From JAGUXG01 sp043798435 (lineage in GTDB: Bacteria > UBA9089 > UBA9088 > JAGUXG01): a stretch of 18,835 nucleotides of DNA. Shown here in pieces: positions 1 through 6,958 of the stretch (positions are counted from its first letter, which is position 1; each line of letters starts with the position of its first letter). Both the position numbers and the translations under genes were made by a program. The stretch lies in the NCBI GenBank assembly GCA_043798435.1, contig JAZDOR010000191.1, positions 1-18,835 of the forward strand, in the 5' to 3' direction. The notes below the pieces were generated by a model. That model worked only from the letters and a program-made list of their open reading frames with translations, did not search any database and was not told the DNA's origin.

Positions 1-139
1 TTTGTGTTCTTCGTGTTCTTTGTGGTTAAAAATATTTTTTTCTGGTTTTCATTCTTTCGTGTTTTCGTGATTATATTTTATTTCTCCGTGTCTCAGTGTC
101 TCTGTGGTTAGTCTTTACTTCAGATGGCTAAAGTGTTAC
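1..139. repeat. Intergenic repeat region with ~9-bp units and a shared element end
   Basis: This stretch left of atpB is non-coding and made of near-tandem units of about 9 bp, such as TTGTGTTCT/TCGTGTTCT near 2-25 and GTGTCTCA/GTGTCTCTG near 88-108. Positions 114-139 (TTTACTTCAG..GGCTAAAGTGTTAC) match, with two differences, the reverse complement of 6785-6810, and more loosely 11076-11101. That marks it as the end of a recurring intergenic element whose other end lies outside the window. The region follows the atpB stop codon by 26 bp. Confidence 0.6.
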
Positions 140-165
140 GAAATTTGAAGGTGTTTACTTAGAAG

Positions 166-927
166 CTACCCGTGATGCTCTTCTTCAGTAGCACTGGCGA
201 TATAGATCATGGATAGCAGGACAAAGATGAGGGTCTGGACAACACAGCCGATTACCCCAAGCCCCATTATTGCTGGTGGTAAAAGGACTGGGATACCCAA
301 GGTGAGAAGATAGAGGACTGGTGTTTTGGCAAAGAGGACAACCACTGAAGCAAGGCAGAGAAGGGTTATGTGCTTTGAGAACATATTGACAAAGAGCCTC
401 AGGGATAGGGAGAAGGGTTTTGCTAATTCTCCCATTAAGTGGATGAAGATAAAGAGAATATCAGCTAAAAGGTTTAGTGGAGCAAGGTATGGCGTTGTCT
501 TCCAGAATCTGATGGGGAATAGGAAGTGCGAAAAATAGCCAAAGCCTTTTTTCCTTATTCCAAAGTAATGGGTGGAGAAGAAGACTATCAGGGCTAAGGC
601 AATGGTTGTATTCCAATTCCCTGTTGGAGAGCCACACCCTGGGATTAAACCTACAAAATTAGAGACAAAGACAAAAAGCATGAGTGTCCCAAACAACGGA
701 AGAAATTTTAGACCCTCCTTTCCCATCATTCCAATAATCCCATTACTGAGAGTCTCTATTAGAAACTCAAAGATGTTCTGTAGCTTTCCGGGACGCTCTT
801 TCAGGTTTCTTGTGGCAAGGATAGAAAGCAGGATGAGTACACCAGAGACTATCCAACCCATCTTCACCGGATTCTCTGTAACATTATGAATAACCCAAAG
901 AAGTGGAGATGTTTCTGTGGTATGCAT
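166..927 (-). CDS. atpB: F0F1 ATP synthase subunit a
   Basis: This is the membrane-embedded stator subunit that forms the two proton half-channels against the c-ring. The 253-aa length is normal. There are about five or six hydrophobic segments, and the signature helix contains LSLRLFVNMFSKH around residues 174-186, with the essential Arg at R177. The conserved Gln of the last helix is present (VVQTLIFVLL). The start is ATG at 927, with a strong AGGAGG ribosome site about 10 nt upstream. Two details are odd. The usual LRLFGNM has Val instead of Gly (V180), and the position of E. coli Glu219 is His (H186) while the position of E. coli His245 appears to be Gly, so the usual Glu/His pair is incomplete. 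Other atp genes are not in the window; atpE would be expected further left, beyond the repeat region. Confidence 0.95.
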   Translation of the reverse strand: MHTTETSPLLWVIHNVTENPVKMGWIVSGVLILLSILATRNLKERPGKLQNIFEFLIETLSNGIIGMMGKEGLKFLPLFGTLMLFVFVSNFVGLIPGCGSPTGNWNTTIALALIVFFSTHYFGIRKKGFGYFSHFLFPIRFWKTTPYLAPLNLLADILFIFIHLMGELAKPFSLSLRLFVNMFSKHITLLCLASVVVLFAKTPVLYLLTLGIPVLLPPAIMGLGVIGCVVQTLIFVLLSMIYIASATEEEHHG

Positions 928-1123
928 TGGTCTTTAGCCTCCTTTTCTTCAAAAAAAGTATAAGGCAGGCTCATTGGCTTGTCAATCTTTTTGTAATGAT
1001 AGGGGGCAATGGGTCTCCTTGGCTTTCAGACTTTGGTTTTGTGCCAAGGTTATAGAGGACAGTTGCTAAGTTCAGGTTGGGGTGGTAGTCTTTGCAAAGA
1101 AGCCCTGCATCAAGACAGCTTCT

Positions 1124-1151
1124 TTTACAAACTTGATTTATTTTTGGTATA
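1124..1151 (-). repeat. Copy of the 27-bp intergenic repeat, inverted
   Basis: On the minus strand this reads TATACC..AAATAAATCAAG followed by TTTGTAAA. It is the same repeat as 3366-3392 and 9869-9895, with two or three substitutions and one indel, but in the opposite orientation. It sits directly beside the duplicated bioD 3' fragment, just as the 3366-3392 copy sits beside the true bioD end. Confidence 0.75.
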
Positions 1152-1155
1152 TCTC

Positions 1156-1195
1156 AGGTCTTTCTCAATAAACTCCATATTTTACTTCCTATTGG
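1156..1195 (-). pseudogene. Duplicated fragment of the bioD 3' end
   Basis: These 40 bp match 3405-3444 at 39 of 40 positions. On the minus strand they encode PIGSKIWSLLRKT, the last 13 residues of BioD, and are followed at once by a TGA stop (bioD itself ends in TAA). Nothing upstream in this frame resembles the rest of BioD. It is therefore a partial copy, not a second gene. The two copies are in the same orientation and bracket the HEAT-repeat gene. Confidence 0.85.
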
Positions 1196-1532
1196 AGAAG
1201 TTCTATGTTCTGGGTTCAAGAAAGGGAAATAAAGAAATCCGTCTCCTTTTCTCCTTTCAATCTAATATTGGAATGCCGCTACCTTTTATAGCCTCTTTAG
1301 CATTTATCATTGCAAATTGAAAGATGTTTGATTTTGTACTGAATAGCAAGTTTTGTGCTGAAGAATACTAAACGATTACAGAATTTGCTTCATATTTTCA
1401 TAGTATAAAAGCAAAGAGGAAATTGTCCACTCTTTTGATGGAAATCTTTTACCACTACTCTTAGCATATCTTAGCATAAACCCAGAAATTTTTAATGCTG
1501 TTGATTTGGGTTTGGTAGCAAAAACAGATCTG

Positions 1533-3362
1533 TTATCGCCTATTTTCTCCCCACTTATAATTATAACAACCTAAAATGTCAATCGTATAATTGTGTTGTG
1601 TTGCCCAGACACGGGTAGCTTCTTTCAATCTCCTATTTTCACAATTAAAAAAAGATTGAGCCATCTTTGCATTGCCATATTCACTTAAAGCCTCAATAAG
1701 AATAGGTTCAAAGAAGGGTTCGCCTCTACGAATAAAGAATGGATAAGTATCAGATATAATGACTAAATCCTTATCCTTCAGAACAGAGATTAAAGACTCA
1801 ACTGCCCGGGAATCCTTTATCTGTGTAAGTGCCAATGCTGCTGCCTTTCGGACATATAATTCTTCATCCTTTAGAGCAGAAATCAACGGTTCAACTGCCC
1901 GGGGATCCTTTGTCTCTCCTAATGCCTCTGCTGCCCCACTTCGTACACACCATTTTTCATCCTCCAGAGCAGAAATCAATGGTTCAACTGCTGGAATACC
2001 TATATTTCCCAGAGCATCTGATGCTCTATTTCGTCCATTAGAGTCTTCATCATTCAAGGCAGAAATTAAAGGTTCAACTGCTTGGGGATCTTTTATATTC
2101 CCCAGTGCTTCTATTGCCCCGCTTCGGACACCCGCATCTTCATCCTTCAGTACAACAATCAAAGGTTCAACTGCTGGAGTGCCTATTTTCACCAGGGCAT
2201 CTACTGCCACATATTTGACAATTTGGTCTTTATCCTTAAAGGCAGAGATCAAAGGCTCAACTGCTCGCGGATCTCTTATCTCTCCAAGTGCCACTGCTAC
2301 CTTCATTCGGATATCTCGATCCCCATCCTTCAGTACAGAGATTAAAGACTCAACTGCCCGGGTATCTTTTATCTTTCCAAGTGCCTCTGCTGCCTCTCTT
2401 CGTGCATCCGCATCTTCATCTTTGAGAGCAGAGATCAAGGACATAACTGCCGGAGTGCCTATCTTTACCAGTGCCTCTGCTTGTTCATTGTGGACATTCC
2501 GATCTCCCTCCTTCAGGGTAGAGATCAATGGCTTAATTGCACGGGTATCTTTTATATATCCAAGTGCCCATGCTGCCCAATCTCGGACATTCGCATTTTC
2601 ATTCTTCAGTTCAGTAATCAAAGGCTTAACTGCCGGAGTGCCTATCTCTACCAGGGCATTTGCTGCCTCATTTCGGATAGCAAAATCCTTATCATCCTTC
2701 AGTACAGAGATCAGAGGTTCAACTGCACGAGCATCCTTCGTCTTTCCTAATGCATTTGCCGCATTCTTTCGCACCTCAGCCTCTTCATTCTTCAGAACAG
2801 AGATCAGGGGCTCAACCGCAGGATTACCTATCCTTCCCAGTGACTCTATTGCCCAAAATCGGACATCCTTGTTTTCATCCTTCAGGACAGAGATCAGAGG
2901 CTTAACTGCATGAGCATCCTTTATCTCTCCAAGTGCCCATACTGCCTCTTTTCGTACCTTCCAGTTTCCATCCTTCAGGCAAGAGATCAAACCATCAACT
3001 GCAGGAGTGCCTATCTTTATCAGTGCATTTGCTGCCCAATTTCGAACATCTGAATCTTCGTCTTTCAGAGTAGAAATCAATGGTTCAACTACTGGAGCAC
3101 CTATTTTTACCATTACATTTACTGCATCGCATCTGACAAATGGGTCTTTATTTTTTAGGGCAGAGAGTAAGTCATCAACTGTCCGTGAATCTTTTATCTC
3201 TTTTTGAATCAATTTATTTACCCGTTTTGTTTGAGAATATCTGGTAACCCACACAAAACAGAGGACAAGAAGAATGCTTGTTGCTATAGCGATAATAACC
3301 TTAAACTTCCCCAAAGCAAGGATAAAACCCTTTTTCCTAACCTTTGTTTCGTTGTTATTCAT
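1533..3362 (-). CDS. Membrane-anchored PBS-lyase-type HEAT-repeat protein
   Basis: The protein is a single array of about fifteen full HEAT-like repeats plus one partial, each 30-31 residues with the core V-E-P-L-I-S-x-L-K-D-x-D..VR..A..ALG, running from about residue 45 to 540. A hydrophobic segment near residues 17-38 (IIAIATSILLVLCFVWV) follows a basic stretch and looks like a membrane anchor or uncleaved signal. The repeats should fold as an alpha-solenoid used as a protein-binding scaffold; the partner is unknown. The repeats alternate between two types, one ending IGTPA and one ending IKDxRA, so the array probably grew by duplicating two-repeat units. I chose ATG at 3362. An in-frame TTG at 3374 exists, but it lies inside a 27-bp intergenic repeat. 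Neither start has a good ribosome site. The gene lies between two copies of the bioD 3' end. Confidence 0.9.
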   Translation of the reverse strand: MNNNETKVRKKGFILALGKFKVIIAIATSILLVLCFVWVTRYSQTKRVNKLIQKEIKDSRTVDDLLSALKNKDPFVRCDAVNVMVKIGAPVVEPLISTLKDEDSDVRNWAANALIKIGTPAVDGLISCLKDGNWKVRKEAVWALGEIKDAHAVKPLISVLKDENKDVRFWAIESLGRIGNPAVEPLISVLKNEEAEVRKNAANALGKTKDARAVEPLISVLKDDKDFAIRNEAANALVEIGTPAVKPLITELKNENANVRDWAAWALGYIKDTRAIKPLISTLKEGDRNVHNEQAEALVKIGTPAVMSLISALKDEDADARREAAEALGKIKDTRAVESLISVLKDGDRDIRMKVAVALGEIRDPRAVEPLISAFKDKDQIVKYVAVDALVKIGTPAVEPLIVVLKDEDAGVRSGAIEALGNIKDPQAVEPLISALNDEDSNGRNRASDALGNIGIPAVEPLISALEDEKWCVRSGAAEALGETKDPRAVEPLISALKDEELYVRKAAALALTQIKDSRAVESLISVLKDKDLVIISDTYPFFIRRGEPFFEPILIEALSEYGNAKMAQSFFNCENRRLKEATRVWATQHNYTIDILGCYNYKWGENRR

Positions 3363-3365
3363 AAC

Positions 3366-3392
3366 TATACCCAAATAAATCAGGTTTGCAAA
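3366..3392 (+). repeat. 27-bp intergenic repeat
   Basis: TATACCCAAATAAATC followed by AGGTTTGCAAA is identical over 27 bp to 9869-9895. A diverged copy lies at 10973-11000 and an inverted copy at 1124-1151. This copy fills most of the gap between the bioD stop and the HEAT-gene ATG. Confidence 0.85.
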
Positions 3393-3402
3393 TCAATTTC
3401 AT

Positions 3403-4080
3403 TTAGGTCTTTCTCAATAAGCTCCATATTTTACTTCCTATTGGCTTAAAGCTCTCATAGAGCTTATCTGGGTCTTTGAGATATGGCATCCTTCCAAATA
3501 CCCTAATTTTAGAGAGAGCCTTGATTATCCTTGGGTTATCCGCTAAAATTGCCGATTCTTTCTCCCCATCATTAAAGACTATTCCTAAAACCTCCATATT
3601 CCTTGTCCTCAGTGCTTCGAGGGTTAAAAGCGTATGGTTTATTGTACCAAGTTTATTCTTGGCGACAATAAGTGAAGAAAGCCCAAGCTCTCTGGCTATA
3701 TCTATTACCAGCTCCTTTCTATTAAAAGGAACAAGAGCTCCACCTGTTCCTTCAACTATAACTACATCAAATTCAGCCTGTAGAAACAGAAAGCTCTTTT
3801 TTATCTTCTCCTTTCTGACCCTTCTTTTTTCCATAGCAGAGGCAAGATGTGGGGAGGAAGGATACTTAAATTTATAAGGCAGGATGTGCTTGGCATACTG
3901 AAAATGCTCTATATTTGACAGAATCCTGTGTTGCTCAATATCAGAATCAGAATCCCCTGTCTCAATCCACTTTTGAATGACAACATTGAAACCCTTCTCT
4001 TTCAAGAATCTTGCCAATAACCCACAGACAACGGTCTTTCCTGCACCAGTATCTGTGCCCGTGACAAATATCGGTTTCAT
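3403..4080 (-). CDS. bioD: ATP-dependent dethiobiotin synthetase
   Basis: BioD closes the ureido ring of dethiobiotin from 7,8-diaminononanoate, CO2 and ATP, the penultimate step of biotin synthesis in the cytosol. The 225-aa length is normal. The P-loop GTDTGAGKT is at residues 8-16. The second family motif, usually KPxxTG, is present as KWIETG (residues 37-42), with Trp replacing Pro. The family's SPH-A segment is visible as PSSPHLAS near residue 75, and VEGTGGALVPFN (about 109-120) matches the conserved VEGAGG loop. No other biotin genes lie in the window, so it is separated from the usual bio cluster. The start is ATG at 4080 with only a weak ribosome site. Its last 13 codons are duplicated about 2.2 kb downstream (1156-1195). 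Confidence 0.92.
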   Translation of the reverse strand: MKPIFVTGTDTGAGKTVVCGLLARFLKEKGFNVVIQKWIETGDSDSDIEQHRILSNIEHFQYAKHILPYKFKYPSSPHLASAMEKRRVRKEKIKKSFLFLQAEFDVVIVEGTGGALVPFNRKELVIDIARELGLSSLIVAKNKLGTINHTLLTLEALRTRNMEVLGIVFNDGEKESAILADNPRIIKALSKIRVFGRMPYLKDPDKLYESFKPIGSKIWSLLRKT

Positions 4081-4405
4081 ATCCTATAGATAACATAAAT
4101 AGCACACGGATGACACCAATGAAACAGATAGACTTTGGATTTTTTTACATCATATTTACATAACTACTCATAAAATTTAGGATTGTGGAAAAGCCACAGA
4201 AAAATAAAATAACTTTTGCTACAGATATACTTTGGATTAACACTTATTCTTTTGACTTTGGATTTACACTGATTTTCACTGATAAAATTTAAAAATTATC
4301 TGTGTTCATCTGTGTAAATCAGTGTCTAAATATCTCTTCTGTGTTCATCTGTGGCTAAATATTTCCGAAAAGATTTTGAGTAATTACTTTTAACTGGCTG
4401 AACGC
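4081..4405. repeat. Intergenic stem-loop element between nuoF and bioD
   Basis: No gene is present. A long imperfect hairpin has a left arm near 4260-4285 (GATTTACACTGATTTTCACT) and a right arm near 4297-4321 (ATCTGTGTTCATCTGTGTAA), each made of roughly 10-bp units; a further ATCTGTG unit follows near 4340-4350. CTTTGGATT occurs three times between 4130 and 4265. TAACTACTCA at 4161-4170 is the exact reverse complement of 9981-9990, and 4377-4391 (TGAGTAATTACTTTT) matches 9981-9995 at 14 of 15 positions. The minus strand at the right edge reads TAAGCGTTCAGCC, and its TAA is the nuoF stop codon. Confidence 0.65.
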
Positions 4406-6091
4406 TTATCTTACACCTATAGCCTTCACTTTGCAGAGACTTGCACACAACCCGCACTTTGTGCACCTGGATTGGTCTATTGTGTGTGGCATCTTTTTCT
4501 CACCAGAGACTGCTGAAACAGGACACTTCTTGGCACAGAGCATACAACCTGTGCATAAAGCCTGGTCTATAGAATATGTTAAAAGATTTCTACAGGCAAG
4601 GCTTGGACACCTCTTTTCTTTGATATGAGCCTCATACTCTAACCTGAAATATTTCAAGGTTGTCAGAACAGGGTTAGGAGCGGTCTGACCAAGCCCGCAT
4701 AGACTTGTCGTCTTTATCTTCTCAGCAAGCTCGACCAGAAGGTCAATATTTTTTAGTTCACCCTTTCCTTCTGTGATTTTGGTGAGGAGTTCCAGCATCC
4801 TCTTTGTGCCTATCCGACAAAAGGTGCACTTTCCGCAGGACTCGCTCTGGGTAAAGTTGAGAAAGAACCTGGCGACATCCACCATACAGGTTGTCTCATC
4901 TACGATAACCATTCCACCTGAACCCATTATCGCCCCAACCTTAGTCAGAGAGTCATAGTCAACCCTTGTCTCCAAAAGCTCCTCCGGGATACACCCTCCT
5001 GATGGACCTCCAATCTGGATAGCCTTAAATTTCCTGCCATTTTTAATCCCTCCACCAAGCTCAAAGACCACATCTTTCAGGCTTATTCCCATCGCCACCT
5101 CAACCAGACCCGTCTTTTCTACCTTCCCTGCTAAGCAGAAGACCTTTGTTCCCTTTGAACCCTCTGTGCCTATGCTGGCAAAAGCCTCAGCTCCCTGGGC
5201 GATTATCCAGGGGATGTTTGCCCAGGTCTCCACATTGTTTATATTTGTTGGTCTACCAAAAAGCCCTGATACCGCTGGAAAGGGAGGTCTTATTCGAGGC
5301 ATTCCACGCTTCCCTTCAATTGAGGCAATAAGGGCTGTCTCTTCTCCACAGACAAAGGCACCAGCACCCTCTTTTATCACTATCTTAAAATCACCCAGAA
5401 GCCCTTTTTCTTCTGCTTGAGATATGGCTATCCTCAACCTTTTTATAGCTAAAGGATATTCAGCCCTGGCATAAATGACGCCTTTTTCTGCGATCATCGC
5501 CAGGCCACCAATCGCCATTCCTTCTAAGACAGAGTGAGGATCTGACTCAAGGACGCTCCTGTCCATAAAAGCACCAGGGTCACCCTCGTCTGCATTACAT
5601 ATAATATATTTTGGTCCTTCTCCCTTTTTGGCTAAGCTCCACTTAAAGCCCGTGGGAAAGCCTGCCCCACCCCGACCACGAAGCCCTGATTTTGTTACTT
5701 CGGAGATAATCTCATCAGGAGGCATCCCCCTTGCCTTAATTAGAGCCTGGTAGCCACCCTTTTCAATATATTCATCAATAGACTCAGGGTCTATTATGCC
5801 ACAGTTTCTGAGGACTATTCTCTGTTGTCCAGAGAGAAGGGATTCTTTGTCTATTTGAGGTTCATCAAGAGGAAGGTTATTTAGATAGCCATCTATTATC
5901 TTTATCGCCTTATCTGGAGTAAGGCAACCATACATATTCCCCTCAATCTCCATTAATGGCTCAAGATAGCAGAAGCCAATACAGCCAGTCTGCTTTATCT
6001 CGACAGAGGGCAACTTTGCCTTTATAGCCTCTATGATATCAAGTGCCCCTGAGGCTATCCCGCAACTTGAAAGACCTATAGTTATCTTCAT
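4406..6091 (-). CDS. NuoF/HndC-like NADH-binding iron-sulfur flavoprotein with C-terminal ferredoxin domain
   Basis: This is the NAD(H)- and FMN-binding subunit of the NuoF family, in the longer form typical of soluble NAD(P)-linked hydrogenases and formate dehydrogenases. Residues 1-75 form a thioredoxin-like [2Fe-2S] domain with C10, C37 and C41. The glycine-rich nucleotide motif is GRGGAGFPTGFKW (139-151), ICNADEGDPGAF spans 164-175, and GAGAFVCGEETALIASIEG is at 242-260. The N3-type [4Fe-4S] site has C419, C422, C425 and C465. Two ferredoxin clusters end the protein (C513/C516/C519/C523 and C543/C546/C549/C553). It starts with an ATG overlapping the TGA of the upstream nucleotidyltransferase (ATGA), which implies translational coupling. 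NuoE is encoded further upstream, but no hydrogenase, NuoG or formate dehydrogenase subunit follows; bioD does. The partner is therefore unknown. Confidence 0.9.
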   Translation of the reverse strand: MKITIGLSSCGIASGALDIIEAIKAKLPSVEIKQTGCIGFCYLEPLMEIEGNMYGCLTPDKAIKIIDGYLNNLPLDEPQIDKESLLSGQQRIVLRNCGIIDPESIDEYIEKGGYQALIKARGMPPDEIISEVTKSGLRGRGGAGFPTGFKWSLAKKGEGPKYIICNADEGDPGAFMDRSVLESDPHSVLEGMAIGGLAMIAEKGVIYARAEYPLAIKRLRIAISQAEEKGLLGDFKIVIKEGAGAFVCGEETALIASIEGKRGMPRIRPPFPAVSGLFGRPTNINNVETWANIPWIIAQGAEAFASIGTEGSKGTKVFCLAGKVEKTGLVEVAMGISLKDVVFELGGGIKNGRKFKAIQIGGPSGGCIPEELLETRVDYDSLTKVGAIMGSGGMVIVDETTCMVDVARFFLNFTQSESCGKCTFCRIGTKRMLELLTKITEGKGELKNIDLLVELAEKIKTTSLCGLGQTAPNPVLTTLKYFRLEYEAHIKEKRCPSLACRNLLTYSIDQALCTGCMLCAKKCPVSAVSGEKKMPHTIDQSRCTKCGLCASLCKVKAIGVR

Positions 6092-6567
6092 ATTTTCTGT
6101 TTTTCAAGGTATTCCTTCTTGCCAATAAGGAAAAGTAAATCCTCTTTATCTTTTGGCCTTATTCCCTTTTTAGTCTCTATCAGAGTAGAAAGCCCGCATA
6201 CCGGAATCTTTACCCCTTCTATCTCTATTTCTTCTATATCATTACTGGCTATTTCAAAAGAAATATCACCTATTTTGCCCATGAGATCAATTACTATCTC
6301 TTCTTGTTCAGGGGCAAATCTGACTACGGTATATTGCCTTACATCGTCATCAAGAATATCAAACACATCTTTAGAAGCAAAGATTTTATAAAGAACCTCT
6401 TTCAGTCTTTTTACATTTTCAGCAGATGGCTCTATTATGAGATCAATATCATGGGTGGTTCTATAGTATCCATGAAGGATAATCGCACATCCTCCAACTA
6501 TGACATATTTTATTTTTGCATTATTGAGTGCATCACAAAGTTTTGTGATCTCTTTTAGCAGTTCCAC
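6088..6567 (-). CDS. Nucleotidyltransferase-fold protein, candidate MNT-type antitoxin or toxin
   Basis: The 159-aa protein has the polymerase-beta nucleotidyltransferase signature: IVGGCAII (Gly-Gly at 25-26), then DID at 40-42, and a likely third carboxylate at D94 (VIDLM). The catalytic residues therefore look intact. Such small proteins occur in toxin-antitoxin and abortive-infection pairs (MNT/HEPN, AbiEii and relatives), where they transfer nucleotides to RNA or protein; the substrate here is unknown. It starts at GTG 6567, with GGTGG about 8 nt upstream, and overlaps the preceding 79-aa gene by 35 bp. Its stop overlaps the nuoF start. It separates nuoE from nuoF, which are normally adjacent, so the pair looks like an insertion into the operon. 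Confidence 0.8.
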   Translation of the reverse strand: MELLKEITKLCDALNNAKIKYVIVGGCAIILHGYYRTTHDIDLIIEPSAENVKRLKEVLYKIFASKDVFDILDDDVRQYTVVRFAPEQEEIVIDLMGKIGDISFEIASNDIEEIEIEGVKIPVCGLSTLIETKKGIRPKDKEDLLFLIGKKEYLEKQKI

Positions 6568-6772
6568 TTTTTATCCACCACTTGTTTTCCCAGTCTTCAG
6601 CCTCTTTGAAGGTTCTGAATTTATATACTCCGCTTGGGAAAGGAACCCTGATTTGAAATCTAAGGGCTTTTTGCTGGTAAATTTTATCTGCAGCAAAGTG
6701 CCAATTTATCCCTTTTCCTTCTCGCTCAAGCGTATCTATATCTTCAAAATTTTTGAATTTTAATACAGGCAT
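6533..6772 (-). CDS. Small protein, partner of the nucleotidyltransferase
   Basis: This is a 79-residue soluble protein, starting at ATG 6772 with a good AGGAG site 8-12 nt upstream. The segment around residues 39-64 (RFQIRVPFPSGVYKFRTFKE) resembles, from memory, small hypothetical proteins containing a PxGVYKFR..EEA core that are often encoded beside nucleotidyltransferases; this needs a database search. It overlaps the next gene by 35 bp, so the two are almost certainly co-translated and probably act as a pair. No catalytic motif is visible. Confidence 0.75.
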   Translation of the reverse strand: MPVLKFKNFEDIDTLEREGKGINWHFAADKIYQQKALRFQIRVPFPSGVYKFRTFKEAEDWENKWWIKSGTAKRDHKTL

Positions 6773-6784
6773 TGCCTATCTCCT

Positions 6785-6958
6785 GTAACACTTTAGCCAA
6801 CTGAAGTTAAATCCTGGTTATCGGTCATCAGTCATTGGTAATCGGTAAGAGAAACAATTATCTGATCACCGATTACCTGATTACCTTTTCCTACATTACC
6901 CGATAACCTGATTACCGATAACCGATTACCTCGCACTTCTATCTCGGCAAATAGTTAC
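6785..6958. repeat. Complete intergenic stem-loop element with inverted ends and heptamer arms
   Basis: Left end 6785-6810 reads GTAACACTTTAGCC..CTGAAGTTAA. The right end, on the minus strand from 6958, reads GTAACTATTTGCC..GATAGAAGT, giving imperfect terminal inverted repeats of about 22 bp. Inside, the left arm is five consecutive heptamers at 6817-6851 (GTTATCG GTCATCA GTCATTG GTAATCG GTAAGAG). The right arm holds GATAACC, GATTACC, GATAACC and GATTACC at 6902-6930, which are imperfectly complementary. The TAA stop of nuoE (6955-6957) lies inside the terminal motif. The other end lies just upstream of the ribosome site of the 79-aa gene. Confidence 0.75.

Larger units (their letters stand above)
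928..1532. other. 605-bp gap without a convincing gene
   Basis: No reading frame here looks like a real protein. The region holds a reverse-oriented copy of a 27-bp intergenic repeat (1124-1151), a duplicated fragment of the bioD 3' end (1156-1195) and three degenerate heptamers GTTCTAT GTTCTGG GTTCAAG (1200-1220). A plus-strand frame at 1009-1320 exists but crosses these repeats and has no ribosome site. The rest (1221-1532) is AT-rich with nothing I can identify. Confidence 0.6.

Noticed and set aside
1009..1320. Plus-strand 103-aa open frame in the atpB-HEAT gap
   Set aside because: It runs through the 27-bp repeat and the antisense of the bioD fragment, has no ribosome site and resembles no protein.
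1759..2913. Plus-strand 384-aa open frame opposite the HEAT gene
   Set aside because: It is the antisense shadow of the repeat codons. Its protein is only a mirrored repeat rich in Ser, and the minus-strand frame gives clear HEAT repeats.
3363..3374. Upstream TTG start for the HEAT protein
   Set aside because: It falls in the 27-bp repeat and lacks a ribosome site; the ATG four codons later is simpler.
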